NCBI GenBank assembly: GCA_039090855.1
Contig: CM077034.1
Coordinates: forward strand, 15,111,219 to 15,175,218
Direction: 5' to 3'
Length of the DNA: 64,000 nt
Origin: Macrothele yani
Taxonomy: Eukaryota > Arthropoda > Arachnida > Araneae > Macrothelidae
Shown: one piece after another, positions 22,808-34,441 of the stretch
Layout of the letters: every line of letters begins with the position of its first letter
How positions within the stretch are numbered: the stretch's first letter is position 1
Position numbers and translations under genes: made by a program
Notes under the pieces: model-generated
Told to the model about the DNA's origin: nothing
Database searches by the model: none
The model's input: the letters and a program-made list of their open reading frames with translations, nothing else

Positions 22808-23488
22808 CAAGGAGTGTTCAAATGAAAAGGTACGAAACGACACTGTGGGTATAAATGAAGACTTTATTCAAAGTATACACCATAGGCCGTAGCACAACGA
22901 TCCCATTGATTAACGAGATGAAGGATTCCTTGTTCCCAGAATTCCTGTGGCCGTGACGAGACCCAGTCCTGCACAGCGTCCTTGAGTTCGTCGTCCGAGT
23001 GGAAGCGCTTCCCTTTCAGATGTTTTTTTTCAGGGGACCAAACACATGGAAATCGCAGGAGCGACATGTCCGGGCTGTAGGGCGGATGGTCAAGCTGCTC
23101 CCACTGGAACTTGGCCAGTTCCGCGTGTGTGACCCTGGAGACGTGTGGACGTGCGTTATCATGGAGCAGAACCACACCCTCCGTGAGCAGCCCCGGTCTT
23201 TTGTTCTTGATGGACCTGCGTAGGCTTCGGAGTGTCTCACAGTACACATCGGAGTTAATGGTTCGTCTGTGCTGGAGGAATTCAACAAGTAGTCAATTGA
23301 ACGGCGCTCTATATAAGAGCCTCTGCTCTGTCCTGCGCATGCGGGGGCCCGCGCATGCTCCGATCCACGCCGGCGACTCCAATCGCATCCCTAGATGTGT
23401 CGCTACATTCTCCCATAGCGGCATAGGCAAATATGTTAACGGTTACGTTCTTATGACGTTTCGTACCTTTTCATTTGAACACCCCTAG
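22808..23488 (-). mobile_element. Internally deleted mariner-like element (681 bp)
   Basis: TIRs share GTGTTCAAATGAAAAGGTAC on both ends, flanked by TA (22,806-22,807 and 23,489-23,490). Only the C-terminal part of the transposase remains. The rest is a short unrelated-looking segment including a GCGCATGC...GCGCATGC inverted pair near 23,334-23,357. It is a different mariner family from the two CACAGTG copies. Confidence 0.88.
22864..23250 (-). pseudogene. mariner transposase C-terminal fragment
   Basis: Minus-strand frame with GVVLLHDNARPHVSRVTHAE (second catalytic Asp) and QLDHPPYSPDM. A frameshift separates this from CDFHVFGPLKK, which carries the third Asp. Then follow GKRFHSDDELKDAVQDW, NQWDRCATAYGVYFE and a stop at 22,864. 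The DNA-binding domain and first Asp are deleted. Confidence 0.88.
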
Positions 23489-23489
23489 T

Positions 23490-23800
23490 ATGAATGAGTA
23501 GTATGCTTGTGTGGTTTTTATGGAATTGACGAGCTATGGTTACATCTCATATGGCTAAAAAAAAAAACCAGCGTTGTTTGTCTAGCAAAAATAATAATAA
23601 TAATAATAATACGATGTTTCATCCCTGGAAGAAGGAATCATAGGTAAGGAGTGTGTAAACCTTTGAAGGCCAACAACATTACGATAAATGACGTGCTTGT
23701 GTTTGTTAATGGAAATTACCATGATCTTTAGGGTAAGTGATTGGTGATTTTTAATAGTAAATCATTAATGAATTGCACGTAAACTATGCGCGCTTTGCTC
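23490..23800 (+). repeat. Dispersed repeat, inverted relative of 2,765-3,085
   Basis: Contains GACGAGCTATGGTTACATCT, an (AAT)n run, ACGATGTTTCATCCCTGGAA and CATTAATGAATTGCACGTAA, matching the reverse complement of the 2.8-kb copy in order. Function unknown. Confidence 0.55.
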
Positions 23801-23949
23801 GGTTTAATACCTTAAAAGTGCAAATATAATGAATGCTTTTAGTTCACTGTTCACCCCATAACATCATCATCAGCTCAAAAAAAAAAAATTTTAATTACAT
23901 TACTCTGGATTAAGAATTGTACCGCAGTCCATTTGAGATAATAACAGTT

Positions 23950-24130
23950 AGAGCATACAGGGAAATGAAGTTTTATGTAACTAATGCTAAGTTATGTGCA
24001 GTGAAGCCTATCTAGTAATGTCATCAATGGTTCTGCTAAAAAATTACCATTCTGACAGGTGACTGCGAAGTAGAGTGGTAATTGCCAAAATATCTTTCCA
24101 CCGCTGCCTCTTGAAAGTAAAATACACTTA
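23950..24130 (+). repeat. Left flank copy of the repeat bounding the 330-bp array
   Basis: Shares GAAGTTTTATGTAA, GTGACTGCGAAGTAGAGTGG and TTTCCACC..CTACCTCTTGAAA-type sequence with about 30,100-30,270 on the other side of the array, in direct orientation. The intervening array sits between two copies of one older sequence. Confidence 0.7.
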
Positions 24131-27100
24131 CTCATGAAAGAAATGCGGTATTACGCCATATAATACAAATTTTGAAGATGACAATCCGATTTTTGGCGTA
24201 AATGTGACAAGGATGGTAAGTCAGATAATTTCCGAAAACTTGAAAATTTTCATCGTCCTGGAGCGGGACTCGAACCCGCGTCTCCCAGAAAACGCCCGAG
24301 TATGCTAACCACTACACCACCCAGAACGACCAAGTTTCAAGTTTCCAATCAATTTGAATATAACCATCACAGGATTCGCTAGTCGAAGCAACCGGCATTC
24401 ATGTTTAGCGAACCTGGAGGTTAAGAATCTTATCCCGTGTTTGCCCGGAGAAGCAGATAAATCATGAAAGAAATATGGGATTACGCCATATAATACAAAT
24501 TTTGAAGATAACAATCCGATTTTTGGCGTAAATGTGACAAGGATGGTAAGTCAGATAATATCCGAAAACTTGAAAATTTTCATCGTCCTGGAGCGGGACT
24601 CGAACCCGCGTCTCCCAGATAGCGCCCGGGTATGCTAACCACTACACCACCCAGAACGACCAAGTTTCAAGTTTCCGATCAATTTGAATATAACCATCAC
24701 AGGATTCGCTAGTCGAAGCAACCGGCATTCATGTTTAGCGAACCTGGAGGTTAAGAATCTTATCCCGTGTTTGCCCGGAGAAGCAGATAAATCATGAAAG
24801 AAATACGGGATTACGCCATATAATACAAATTTTGAAGATGACAATCCGATTTTTGGCGTAAATGTGACAAGGATGGTAAGTCAGATAATATCCGAAAACT
24901 TGAAAATTTTCATCGTCCTGGAGCGGGACTCGAACCCGCGTCTCCCAGATAGCGCCCGGGTATGCTAACCACTACACCACCCAGAACGACCAAGTTTCAA
25001 GTTTCCAATCAATTTGAACATAACCATCACAGGATTCGCTAGTCGAAGCAACCGGCATTCATGTTTAGCGAACCTGGAGGTTAAGAATCTTATCCCGTGT
25101 TTGCCCGGAGAAGCAGATAAATCATGAAAGAAATACGAGATTACGCCATATAATACAAATTTTGAAGATGACAATCCGATTTTTGGCGTAAATGGGACAA
25201 GGATGGTAAGTCAGATAATATCCGAAAACTTGAAAATTTTCATCGTCCTGGAGCGGGACTCGAACCCGCGTCTCCCAGATAGCGCCCGGGTATGCTAACC
25301 ACTACACCACCCAGAACGACCAAGTTTCAAGTTTCCGATCAATTTGAATATAACCATCACAGGATTCGCTAGTCGAAGCAACCGGCATTCATGTTTAGCG
25401 AACCTGGAGGTTAAGAATCTTATCCCGTGTTTGCCCGGAGAAGCAGATAAATCATGAAAGAAATACGGGATTACGCCATATAATACAAATTTTGAAGATG
25501 ACAATCCGATTTTTGGCGTAAATGTGACAAGGATGGTAAGTCAGATAATATCCGAAAACTTGAAAATTTTCATCGTCCTGGAGCGGGACTCGAACCCGCG
25601 TCTCCCAGAAAACGCCCGAATATGCTAACCACTACACCACCCAGAACGACCAAGTTTCAAGTTTCCAATCAATTTGAATTTAGCCATCACAGGATTCGCT
25701 AGTCGAAGCAACCGGTATTCATGTTTAGCGAATCTGGAGGTTAAGAATCTTATCCCGTGGTTGCCCGGAGAAGCAGATAAATCATGAAAGAAATACGGGA
25801 TTACGCCATATAATACAAATTTTGAAGATAACAATCCGATTTTTGGCGTAAATGTGACAAGGATGGTAAGTCAGATAATATCCGAAAACTTGAAAATTTT
25901 CATCGTCCTGGAGCGGGACTCGAACCCGCGTCTTCCAGATAGCGCCCGGGTATGCTAACCACTACACCACCCAGAACGACCAAGTTTCAAGTTTCCGATC
26001 AATTTGAATATAACCATCACAGGATTCGCTAGTCGAAGCAACCGGCATTCATGTTTAGCGAACCTGGAGGTTAAGAATCTTATCCCGTGTTTGCCCGGAG
26101 AAGCAGATAAATCATGAAAGAAATGCGAGATTACGCCATATAATACAAATTTTGAAGATGACAATCCGATTTTTGGCGTAAATGTGACAAGGATGGTAAG
26201 TCAGATAATATCCGAAAACTTGAAAATTTTCATCGTCCTGGAGCGGGACTCGAACCCGCGTCTCCCAGATAGCGCCCGGGTATGCTAACCACTACACCAC
26301 CCAGAACGACCAAGTTTCCGATCAATTTGAATATAACCATCACAGGATTCGCTAGTCGAAGCAACCGGCATTCATGTTTAGCGAACCTGGAGGTTAAGAA
26401 TCTTATCCCGTGTTTGCCCGGAGAAGCAGATAAATCATGAAAGAAATACGGGATTACGCCATATAATACAAATTTTGAAGATGACAATCCGATTTTTGGC
26501 GTAAATGTGACAAGGATGGTAAGTCAGATAATATCCGAAAACTTGAAAATTTTCATCGTCCTGGAGCGGGACTCGAACCCGCGTCTCCCAGAAAACGCCC
26601 GAGTATGCTAACCACTACACCACCCAGAACGACCAAGTTTCAAGTTTCCAATCAATTTGAATTTAGCCATCACAGGATTCGCTAGTCGAAGCAACCGGTA
26701 TTCATGTTTAGCGAATCTGGAGGTTAAGAATCTTATCCCGTGATTGCCCGGAGAAGCAGATAAATCATGAAAGAAATACGGGATTACGCCATATAATACA
26801 AATTTTGAAGATAACAATCCGATTTTTGGCGTAAATGTGACAAGGATGGTAAGTCAGATAATATCCGAAAACTTGAAAATTTTCATCGTCCTGGAGCGGG
26901 ACTCGAACCCGCGTCTCCCAGATAGCGCCCGGATATGCTAACCACTACACCACCCAGAACGACCAAGTTTCAAGTTTCCAATCAATTTGAATTTAGCCAT
27001 CACAGGATTCGCTAGTCGAAGCAACCGGTATTCATGTTTAGCGAATCTGGAGGTTAAGAATCTTATCCCGTGATTGCCCGGAGAAGCAGATAAATCATGA

Positions 27101-29850
27101 AAGAAATACGGGATTACGCCATATAATACAAATTTTGAAGATAACAATCCGATTTTTGGCGTAAATGTGACAAGGATGGTAAGTCAGATAATATCCGAAA
27201 ACTTGAAAATTTTCATCGTCCTGGAGCGGGACTCGAACCCGCGTCTCCCAGATAGCGCCCGGGTATGCTAACCACTACACCACCCAGAACGACCAAGTTT
27301 CAAGTTTCCGATCAATTTGAATATAACCATCACAGGATTCGCTAGTCGAAACAACCGGCATTCATGTTTAGCGAACCTGGAGGTTAAGAATCTTATCCCG
27401 TGTTTGCCCGGAGAAGCAGATAAATCATGAAAGAAATACGGGATTACGCCATATAATACAAATTTTGAAGATGACAATCCGATTTTTGGCGTAAATGTGA
27501 CAAGGATGGTAAGTCAGATAATATCCGAAAACTTGAAAATTTTCATCGTCCTGGAGCGGGACTCGAACCCGCGTCTCCCAGAAAACGCCCGAGTATGCTA
27601 ACCACTACACCACCCAGAACGACCAAGTTTCAAGTTTCCAATCAATTTGAATATAACCATCACAGGATTCGCTAGTCGAAGCAACCGGCATTCATGTTTA
27701 GCGAACCTGGAGGTTAAGAATCTTATCCCGTGTTTGCCCGGAGAAGCAGATAAATCATGAAAGAAATACGGGATTACGCCATATAATACAAATTTTGAAG
27801 ATAACAATCCGATTTTTGGCGTAAATGTGACAAGGATGGTAAGTCAGATAATATCCGAAAACTTGAAAATTTTCATCGTCCTGGAGCGGGACTCGAACCC
27901 GCGTCTCCCAGATAGCGCCCGGGTATGCTAACCACTACACCACCCAGAACGACCAAGTTTCAAGTTTCCGATCAATTTGAATATAACCATCACAGGATTC
28001 GCTAGTCGAAGCAACCGGCATTCATGTTTAGCGAACCTGGAGGTTAAGAATCTTATCCCGTGTTTGCCCGGAGAAGCAGATAAATCATGAAAGAAATACG
28101 AGATTACGCCATATAATACAAATTTTGAAGATGACAATCCGATTTTTGGCGTAAATGTGACAAGGATGGTAAGTCAGATAATATCCGAAAACTTGAAAAT
28201 TTTCATCGTCCTGGAGCGGGACTCGAACCCGCGTCTCCCAGAAAACGCCCGAGTATGCTAACCACTACACCACCCAGAACGACCAAGTTTCAAGTTTCCA
28301 ATCAATTTGAATTTAGCCATCACAGGATTCGCTAGTCGAAGCAACCGGTATTCATGTTTAGCGAATCTGGAGGTTAAGAATCTTATCCCGTGATTGCCCG
28401 GAGAAGCAGATAAATCATGAAAGAAATACGGGATTACGCCATATAATACAAATTTTGAAGATAACAATCCGATTTTTGGCGTAAATGTGACAAGGATGGT
28501 AAGTCAGATAATATCCGAAAACTTGAAAATTTTCATCGTCCTGGAGCGGGACTCGAACCCGCGTCTCCCAGAAAACGCCCGAGTATGCTAACCACTACAC
28601 CACCCAGAACAACCAAGTTTCAAGTTTCCAATCAATTTGAATTTAACCATCACAGGATTCGCTAGTCGAAGCAACCGGTATTCATGTTTAGCGAATCTGG
28701 AGGTTAAGAATCTTATCCCGTGATTGCCCGGAGAAGCAGATAAATCATGAAAGAAATACGGGATTACGCCATATAATACAAATTTTGAAGATAACAATCC
28801 GATTTTTGGCGTAAATGTGACAAGGATGGTAAGTCAGATAATATCCGAAAACTTGAAAATTTTCATCGTCCTGGAGCGGGACTCGAACCCGCGTCTCCCA
28901 GATAGCGCCCGGGTATGCTAACCACTACACCACCCAGAACGACCAAGTTTCAAGTTTCCGATCAATTTGAATATAACCATCACAGGATTCGCTAGTCGAA
29001 GCAACCGGCATTCATGTTTAGCGAACCTGGAGGTTAAGAATCTTATCCCGTGTTTGCCCGGAGAAGCAGATAAATCATGAAAGAAATACGAGATTACGCC
29101 ATATAATACAAATTTTGAAGATGACAATCCGATTTTTGGCGTAAATGTGACAAGGATGGTAAGTCAGATAATATCCGAAAACTTGAAAATTTTCATCGTC
29201 CTGGAGCGGGACTCGAACCCGCGTCTCCCAGATAGCGCCCGGGTATGCTAACCACTACACCACCCAGAACGACCAAGTTTCAAGTTTCCGATCAATTTGA
29301 ATATAACCATCACAGTATTCGCTAGTCGAAGCAACCGGCATTCATGTTTAGCGAACCTGGAGGTTAAGAATCTTATCCCGTGTTTGCCCGGAGAAGCAGA
29401 TAAATCATGAAAGAAATACGGGATTACGCCATATAATACAAATTTTGAAGATGACAATCCGATTTTTGGCGTAAATGTGACAAGGATGGTAAGTCAGATA
29501 ATATCCGAAAACTTGAAAATTTTCATCGTCCTGGAGCGGGACTCGAACCAGCGTCTCCCAGAAAACGCCCGGATATGCTAACCTCTACACCACCCAAAAC
29601 GACCAAGTTTCAAGTTTCCGATCAATTTGAATTTAACCATCACAGGATTCGCTAGTCGAAGCAACCGGCATTCATGTTTAGCGAACCTGGAGGTTAAGAA
29701 TCTTATCCCGTGTTTGCCCGGAGAAGCAGATAAATCATGAAAGAAATACGGGATTACGCCATATAATACAAATTTTGGAGATGACAATCCGATTTTTGGC
29801 GTAAATGTGACAAGGATGGTAAGTCAGATAATATCCGAAAACTTGAAAAA
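24131..29850 (-). repeat. 330-bp satellite array, 17 monomers, each with a tRNA-like unit
   Basis: Monomers step by exactly 330 bp except one of 323 bp (a 7-bp deletion near 26,315). Two subfamilies are linked across the monomer: type A (CAGATAGCGCCCGGGTA, usually with GATGACAATCC) and type B (CAGAAAACGCCCGAGTA, with GATAACAATCC and often GGTATTC, GAATCTGG). Their order is irregular (B A A A B A A B A-like A B A B B A A B-like). The open minus-strand frames of 69 codons in each monomer are products of the period, not genes. Confidence 0.96.
24586..24656 (-). ncRNA. tRNA-like cloverleaf unit (representative of 17)
   Basis: Minus-strand sequence TTCTGGGTGGTGTAGTGGTT (A-box-like) leads to a perfect B box GGTTCGAGTCC. 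It folds as a cloverleaf: 7-bp acceptor TTCTGGG/TCCAGGA with two G-U pairs, D stem GTGT/ATAC, anticodon stem CCCGG/CTGGG, and T stem GCGGG/CCCGC. The loop is GCGCTAT (type A) or GCGTTTT (type B). Position 33 is C, not U, so decoding is unlikely. Closest in shape to tRNA-Asp. Pol III transcription is inferred from the boxes only. Confidence 0.6.
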
Positions 29851-30012
29851 AAAATTTTTTTTTCCGTTCTGGGTGGTGTAGTGGTTAGCATACCTGAGCG
29901 TTTTCTGGGAGCCGCGGGTTCGAGTCCCGCGATGAAAATTTTCAGGTTTTCAGATATTATCTGACTTACCATCGTTGTCACATTTACGCCAAAAATCGGA
30001 TTGTCATCTTCA
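29851..30012 (+). repeat. Inverted partial monomer closing the 330-bp array
   Basis: After an AAAAAAAAATTTTTTTTT centre the sequence turns round. GTTCTGGGTGGTGTAGTGGT is now on the plus strand, followed by GGTTCGAGTCCCGC, then the reverse complement of the monomer's AATCCGATTTTTGGCGTAAA segment. The 8 bases giving the 3' acceptor strand are deleted, so this tRNA-like unit cannot close its acceptor stem. Confidence 0.85.
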
Positions 30013-30390
30013 AAAATAGACTTAATGTTCTTCAATGCAGCCTGCTTCTTGTGGTGATGTCAGGAGCTCAGAACGGAGTGAGCTATTAGGGGGGGGGCAG
30101 GAATTTTGAAGTTTTATGTAAATAATGCTAAGGGTTATGCCTATCTAGCAATGTCATCTACAGTTCTTTAAAACAATGACAATTCTGACCGGTGACTGCG
30201 AAGTAGAGTGGTAATCGCCAAAATACCTTTCCACCACTACCTCTTGAAAATGAAATAGACTTACTGTTTTTCAATGCAGCCTGCTGTGGATTGCTTGTTG
30301 TGGCAATATCAGGAGCTCAGAACTGATTAAACTATTAGGAGCAGGGGGCTATGTATAGTATAGGGGACAGGAATTTTGAAGTGTTTGACC
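30010..30390 (+). repeat. Tandem duplication (about 240-bp step) beside the array
   Basis: TTCAATGCAGCCTGCT, TCAGGAGCTCAGAAC and CAGGAATTTTGAAG occur in the same order at about 30,030-30,110 and again at 30,270-30,380. Between them lies the right-hand copy of the array-bounding repeat (30,100-30,270). Confidence 0.7.
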
Positions 30391-30735
30391 AAAATGTTTC
30401 CAAAAAAATTTTTCTTGTAGATTTTACCCAGCGCTGTTGATGTTAAGAACCATATATTCAAGGTATGTACTCCTGGGAACGTACCACCATGACCTTTGAC
30501 AGGTTACTATTTCTTTGCAAATTTAGCTTACTTACGTCATGTTTTTTAATGTTTGCTGCCATAAGGCTGTTTATGAGTTTTAGTATGTAACCTGACTAGG
30601 AATATAATTTTCTCTCTCATGCTCATCTTTTGGAAACTATACAAAAATGAATTCCACTTAGTAGTTCTAATTCTGACTGTTATATAGCTCTAATTATTCT
30701 ACTATTCTCTTTTACGTGCGATATTTCAAAGTGAC
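30391..30735. other. Non-coding interval
   Basis: AT-rich, no recognised element or gene. Confidence 0.35.
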
Positions 30736-31114
30736 TTGTACAATATTCTAGAGGATAATGCTTACCTTGGCATTCCTTTCTAGCGACGGAAACATTTCAC
30801 GCACGTGTTTTCCAGTCTTTGTTGATGTTGTTGTCCTAAAGTCCGTTGTATGCGATGACTGGCTTTACTTCTCACACTTTTCACTGGGTATACTCATTGC
30901 CTTAGGATTCCAAACACATCAATTTTTACTGTTCTTTATACTTGAAATTTTCGCCCATACTCTGGGCATCTTCAGGAGCGTGGCGACTTTACCACCGATG
31001 TTCGTAGTTAACTTTGCGCTAATGGAGTCCGATACTTCTTGTTGCCATTCGTCGGAAATACTTTCCTGGATATATATTTCGTTATCAAGCCCAGCTGGCG
31101 CCATCTATGTTTCG

Positions 31115-31525
31115 TTAAAAACACTTTTTTTTTCTTCTCCTATCCTGGTTTTCTTGTCTTCTTTGCCGGTTTTTCTTTTGTTGTTGTTTTTCTTGTCTTA
31201 TTAGTTCTTTCCACAGGCCCGATAATGTGCTAGGGTCGTTCTGGTTACATACCCTTGCTTTATTTTTGTAGATTAATATTGCTTCTTCCCTCCTCATTTG
31301 CCTTTCTGATTCTTTATTCTTTTTTAGCATTTTAATTTCATCGAACTTTGGGAATGTCTGGTTTTCCATGCAGAATTGCACTAAAGCAGTTTTGGCTTCT
31401 TTTTTTTGCCAGTTAGATATCTGTTGTTTAAGTCTTTTTTTTAATCTGTTTTTCGTACTTCCAATGTACGATATTGGGGGTATGTGTGCAATTGGAATTT
31501 CGTAGGTTCCTGATTCTTCTAGCAT
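31115..31525 (-). pseudogene. Second, inverted copy of the GIY-YIG C-terminus
   Basis: The left inverted arm encodes the same domain on the minus strand, here without the frameshift: MLEESGTYEIPIAHIPPISY, IGSTKNRLKKRLKQQISNWQ, RREEAILIYKNKARVCNQND and the basic tail. The domain is open from the conserved Tyr to the stop but has no upstream reverse transcriptase attached. Confidence 0.85.
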
Positions 31526-31548
31526 TTTTTCCTCTGTTTTTTTACAAC

Positions 31549-32260
31549 AGGCTAAAAAATCAAGAGCTAGAGTTTATCTCGAAAAAATCACAAGAGTATG
31601 GGTACCCGAGCAAGCTAATTAGTAAATGGATACATGAGAGTAAAAAGCATATGACTCAGAGTAAAGAAGGCCAAGAAGTGCACAACCAAAGGGAGATGAG
31701 GAATAAAAAATTGAAATACATTGGAGCTTTCCCATACTTGGAAGGAGTGAGTAAAGAAATCAATAGGCACTGTGCTAAATATGACTTACAAATAGGAAGC
31801 TCAGTGCACACCGTGAAAAGTATGACTGTCAACAAAAAAACAGAGGAAAAAATGCTAGAAGAATCAGGAACCTACGAAATTCCAATTGCACACATACCCC
31901 CAATATCGTACATTGGAAGTACGAAAAACAGATTAAAAAAAGACTTAAACAACACATATCTAACTGGCAAAAAAAGAAACCAAAACTGCTTTAGTGCAAT
32001 TCTGCATGGAAAACCAGACATTCCCAAAGTTCGATGAAATTAAAATGCTAAAAAAGAATAAAAAATCTGAAAGGCAAATGAGGAGGGAAGAAGCAATATT
32101 AATCTACAAAAACAAAGCAAGGGTATGTAACCAGAACGACCCTAGCACATTATCGGGCCTGAGGAAAGAACTAATAAGACAAGAAAAACAACAACAAAAG
32201 AAAAACCGGCAAAGAAGACAAGAAAACCAGGATAGGAGAAGAAAAAAAAAGTGTTTTTAA
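31549..32260 (+). pseudogene. Penelope-like ORF C-terminus with GIY-YIG domain
   Basis: The centre encodes the linker after the reverse transcriptase (KYIGAFPYLEGVSKEINRHC, KYDLQIGSSVHTVKSM). It runs into a GIY-YIG endonuclease: GTYEIPIAHIPPISYIGSTK, NRLKK, then, after a one-base shift near 31,950, FCMENQTFPKFDEIKMLKKN, RRE and NQNDPSTLSG. The protein ends in a very basic tail (QQQKKNRQRRQENQDRRRKK). In a full element this domain would nick target DNA. Truncation and frameshift make this copy inactive. Confidence 0.85.
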
Positions 32261-32648
32261 CGAAACATAGATGGCGCCAGCCGGGCTTGATAACGAAATA
32301 TATCCAGGAAAGTATTTCCGACGAATGACAACAAGGAGTATCGGACTCCATTAGCGCGAAGTTAACCACGAACATCGGTGGTAAAGTCGCCACGCTCCTG
32401 AAGATGCCCAGAGTATGGGCGAAAATTTCGAGTATAAAGAACGGTAAAAATTGATGTGTTTGTAATCCTAAGGCAAAGATCCAATGAGTATACCCAGCGA
32501 AAAGTGTGAGAAGTAAAGCCAGTCATCGCATACAACGGACTTTAGGACAATAACATCAACAAAGACCGGAAAACACGTGCGTGAAATGTTCCCGTCGCTG
32601 GAAAGGAACGCCAAGGTAAGCATTATCCGCTAGATTTTTGTACAATAT

Positions 32649-34441
32649 ACAAAAATGGTGTCTTTCTAGTACTCTCTTAAGATTCAGTTATAAGACCCCC
32701 TCCATTTCACAAAATACTAAATTTAACAAAACTTTCATTTTATTTAACAAAATTTCTGTAATACGTTTGGCTTAAATGAATAGCTAAAATCTCGGAAATC
32801 CAACGAAAGTTCTCTAAAACTATGCGTGTTAATTTGAAATCGATTGCAATGTTCTGATGAAAATGTCAATTGAAACACACTTACTTAATGACAAAGTTGT
32901 CAGAGTGAGTCATCAATTGAACCTTAAAATGTTGTGTGATGATTGAAGTCCAATTATTAAAACAATGGTGAATTGCTGAAAGAATGAAAGCCGGAACTGA
33001 TAAAAAAACTTCTTGAAGTAAAAATGCTGAAGTTCTTATGTGGCTATGCATTTTGATACACCCAGTAGTAAGAGTTTGTTCTTGTAAATATAGTTAAAAT
33101 TTCTGTGTATTCAAAGAATTCGCATGCAGTTGTCCAAGTACTGTAAGATCTTAGATGGTTGCACTTGTCATGATTTTTTTATAACTCAAGTATTTTTGGG
33201 GGTGGGGCTTAGAGGTGGCTGGAAGAAAAGTTGAGTGGGCTAATGCCCCTCCCATAGCAACGCTTGCACTTCTTCTTCCCTGCCATTTTGTTATTTATGG
33301 ATATTATTCATTAGATATTTCACTAAGAACCAGAAATAAAGACAGGAATGCAGTAAGGTGTTCGGAACATACATACTTCGTCACAAATTGAGAGCTCCTA
33401 CCACATGTTTCCCGGAGGAAACGGAAGGTAAGAAGATGCTAAACGCAATAGCAGTACTACTGAGGTTGAGCTTTGAAACCACTTTCACTTCTCCCTCCTT
33501 TCTCTTCTTTAAATTTGCCAATGCATTCTTTTTGCCATTTAGAGTGGATCATCATGAGTGCTCAAATAATACAGTTGCTGTACAAAAAAGTTAGGCTCAC
33601 TGGAATGAGAGGTTTGAACTTCTGCAATCTCCATTAGCTTCTTGCTCGATTCTGGAACCGTTAAAGATCAAACATGAGTACCCTAGTTACCAGAAAACCA
33701 TACCATCTGCAAAAATTTTTTAAGAACTTTACATACCCCAAGGACCACTTACATAGGGAGAAAGAAAGAAACAAATATTCTGTATTTTTAAAGCCGCATC
33801 CTTTTTGTTGTATTTCTAGAACTTCTAAACAAGCATGTTGATCACCGCAAAATGCAGGTACGTGCATTTCAAAAATGGCTGACCCTGGCCACCAAACAAA
33901 GGTCTCTTATGCATTGTTTCTATTGGCAATAAGCCCCCATTTTGCTGGCGACTTCCAACACAGGTTTTGCTGTATATATACACTTGATAGACAAAGCTTT
34001 AGAGATACCTACGTAATAGCATGTTGGTCCTCCTCGACCTCAAATATTAGGTGTACAAATTAATTTGTGGTCTTTTTTCTACAAAGTCAATGTTTATTTT
34101 GTAAATATTTATTTTGTAATGATTACTTACATTTAAACATGTGAAGTAATCTCCATTCCTTAGCAATTGTCCAGCAGTGTAGTTGTTTTAGATTAGTAAG
34201 TGATTCATGAGATACAAATTCAGTTATGTGAGGCAGAAAACAGGAAATGAGTCGCCAGAATATTAAAGGAAAGGGTTCCGTGAAGTGATTACAACTGGTT
34301 GTGTACTCCAACTTCACATGAAATGCTTAGTTGCAAATTTAAAGTAGGATTTTCTGTGTACGTGTTTTGCGTGGGGGACACAATCAGGCCCGCAGTATAA
34401 TCGACCATTTTATGTCTAGATTCCATTGTACTCTGACTTAG
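32649..34441. other. Low-repeat interval, no supported gene
   Basis: AT-rich sequence. A weak exon-like window ends at a GTAAGA donor at 33,428, but its acceptor is poor. A segment at 34,046-34,180 (TTAGGTGTACAAATTAATTT) looks like a possible decayed transposon end; its partner end was not found. Confidence 0.35.

Larger units (their letters stand above)
30747..32637 (+). mobile_element. Penelope-like retroelement, 5'-truncated, with about 0.8-kb inverted arms
   Basis: Left arm about 30,747-31,543 and right arm about 31,834-32,637 are near-identical reverse complements around a 290-bp centre. An 11-bp target duplication TTGTACAATAT flanks the whole (30,736-30,746 and 32,638-32,648), so it integrated as one unit. 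Inverted terminal duplication of the 3' end is a known habit of Penelope-like elements. The reverse-transcriptase core is missing. Confidence 0.88.

Noticed and set aside
24305..29787. Seventeen 69-codon minus-strand frames, which might suggest a gene family
   Set aside because: They are the same window of a 330-bp satellite (330 is divisible by three) and overlap the tRNA-like unit; no start context or conservation argues for translation.
24131..29850. CRISPR array or functional tRNA gene cluster
   Set aside because: The spacing has no unique spacers, the genome is eukaryotic, and the tRNA-like loops lack U33 and a clear decoding identity.
30758..31204. 148-codon hydrophobic plus-strand frame that looks like a membrane protein
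   Set aside because: It is the antisense of the basic GIY-YIG tail in the inverted arm; the hydrophobic codons come from complementing AAA/AAG-rich coding sequence.
32855..32885. Hammerhead ribozyme-like CTGATGA...GAAAC near the Penelope element
   Set aside because: The bases between the two core motifs form no stem II and the site lies outside the element.
33358..33427. Short exon-like window before a GTAAGA donor (VFGTYILRHKLRAP)
   Set aside because: Poor acceptor, only about 23 codons, and no neighbouring exon; too weak to annotate.
34046..34180. Possible mariner-like end TTAGGTGTACAAATTAATTT with a decayed reverse-strand frame
   Set aside because: No matching inverted end or target duplication was found, and the frame has no recognisable motif.
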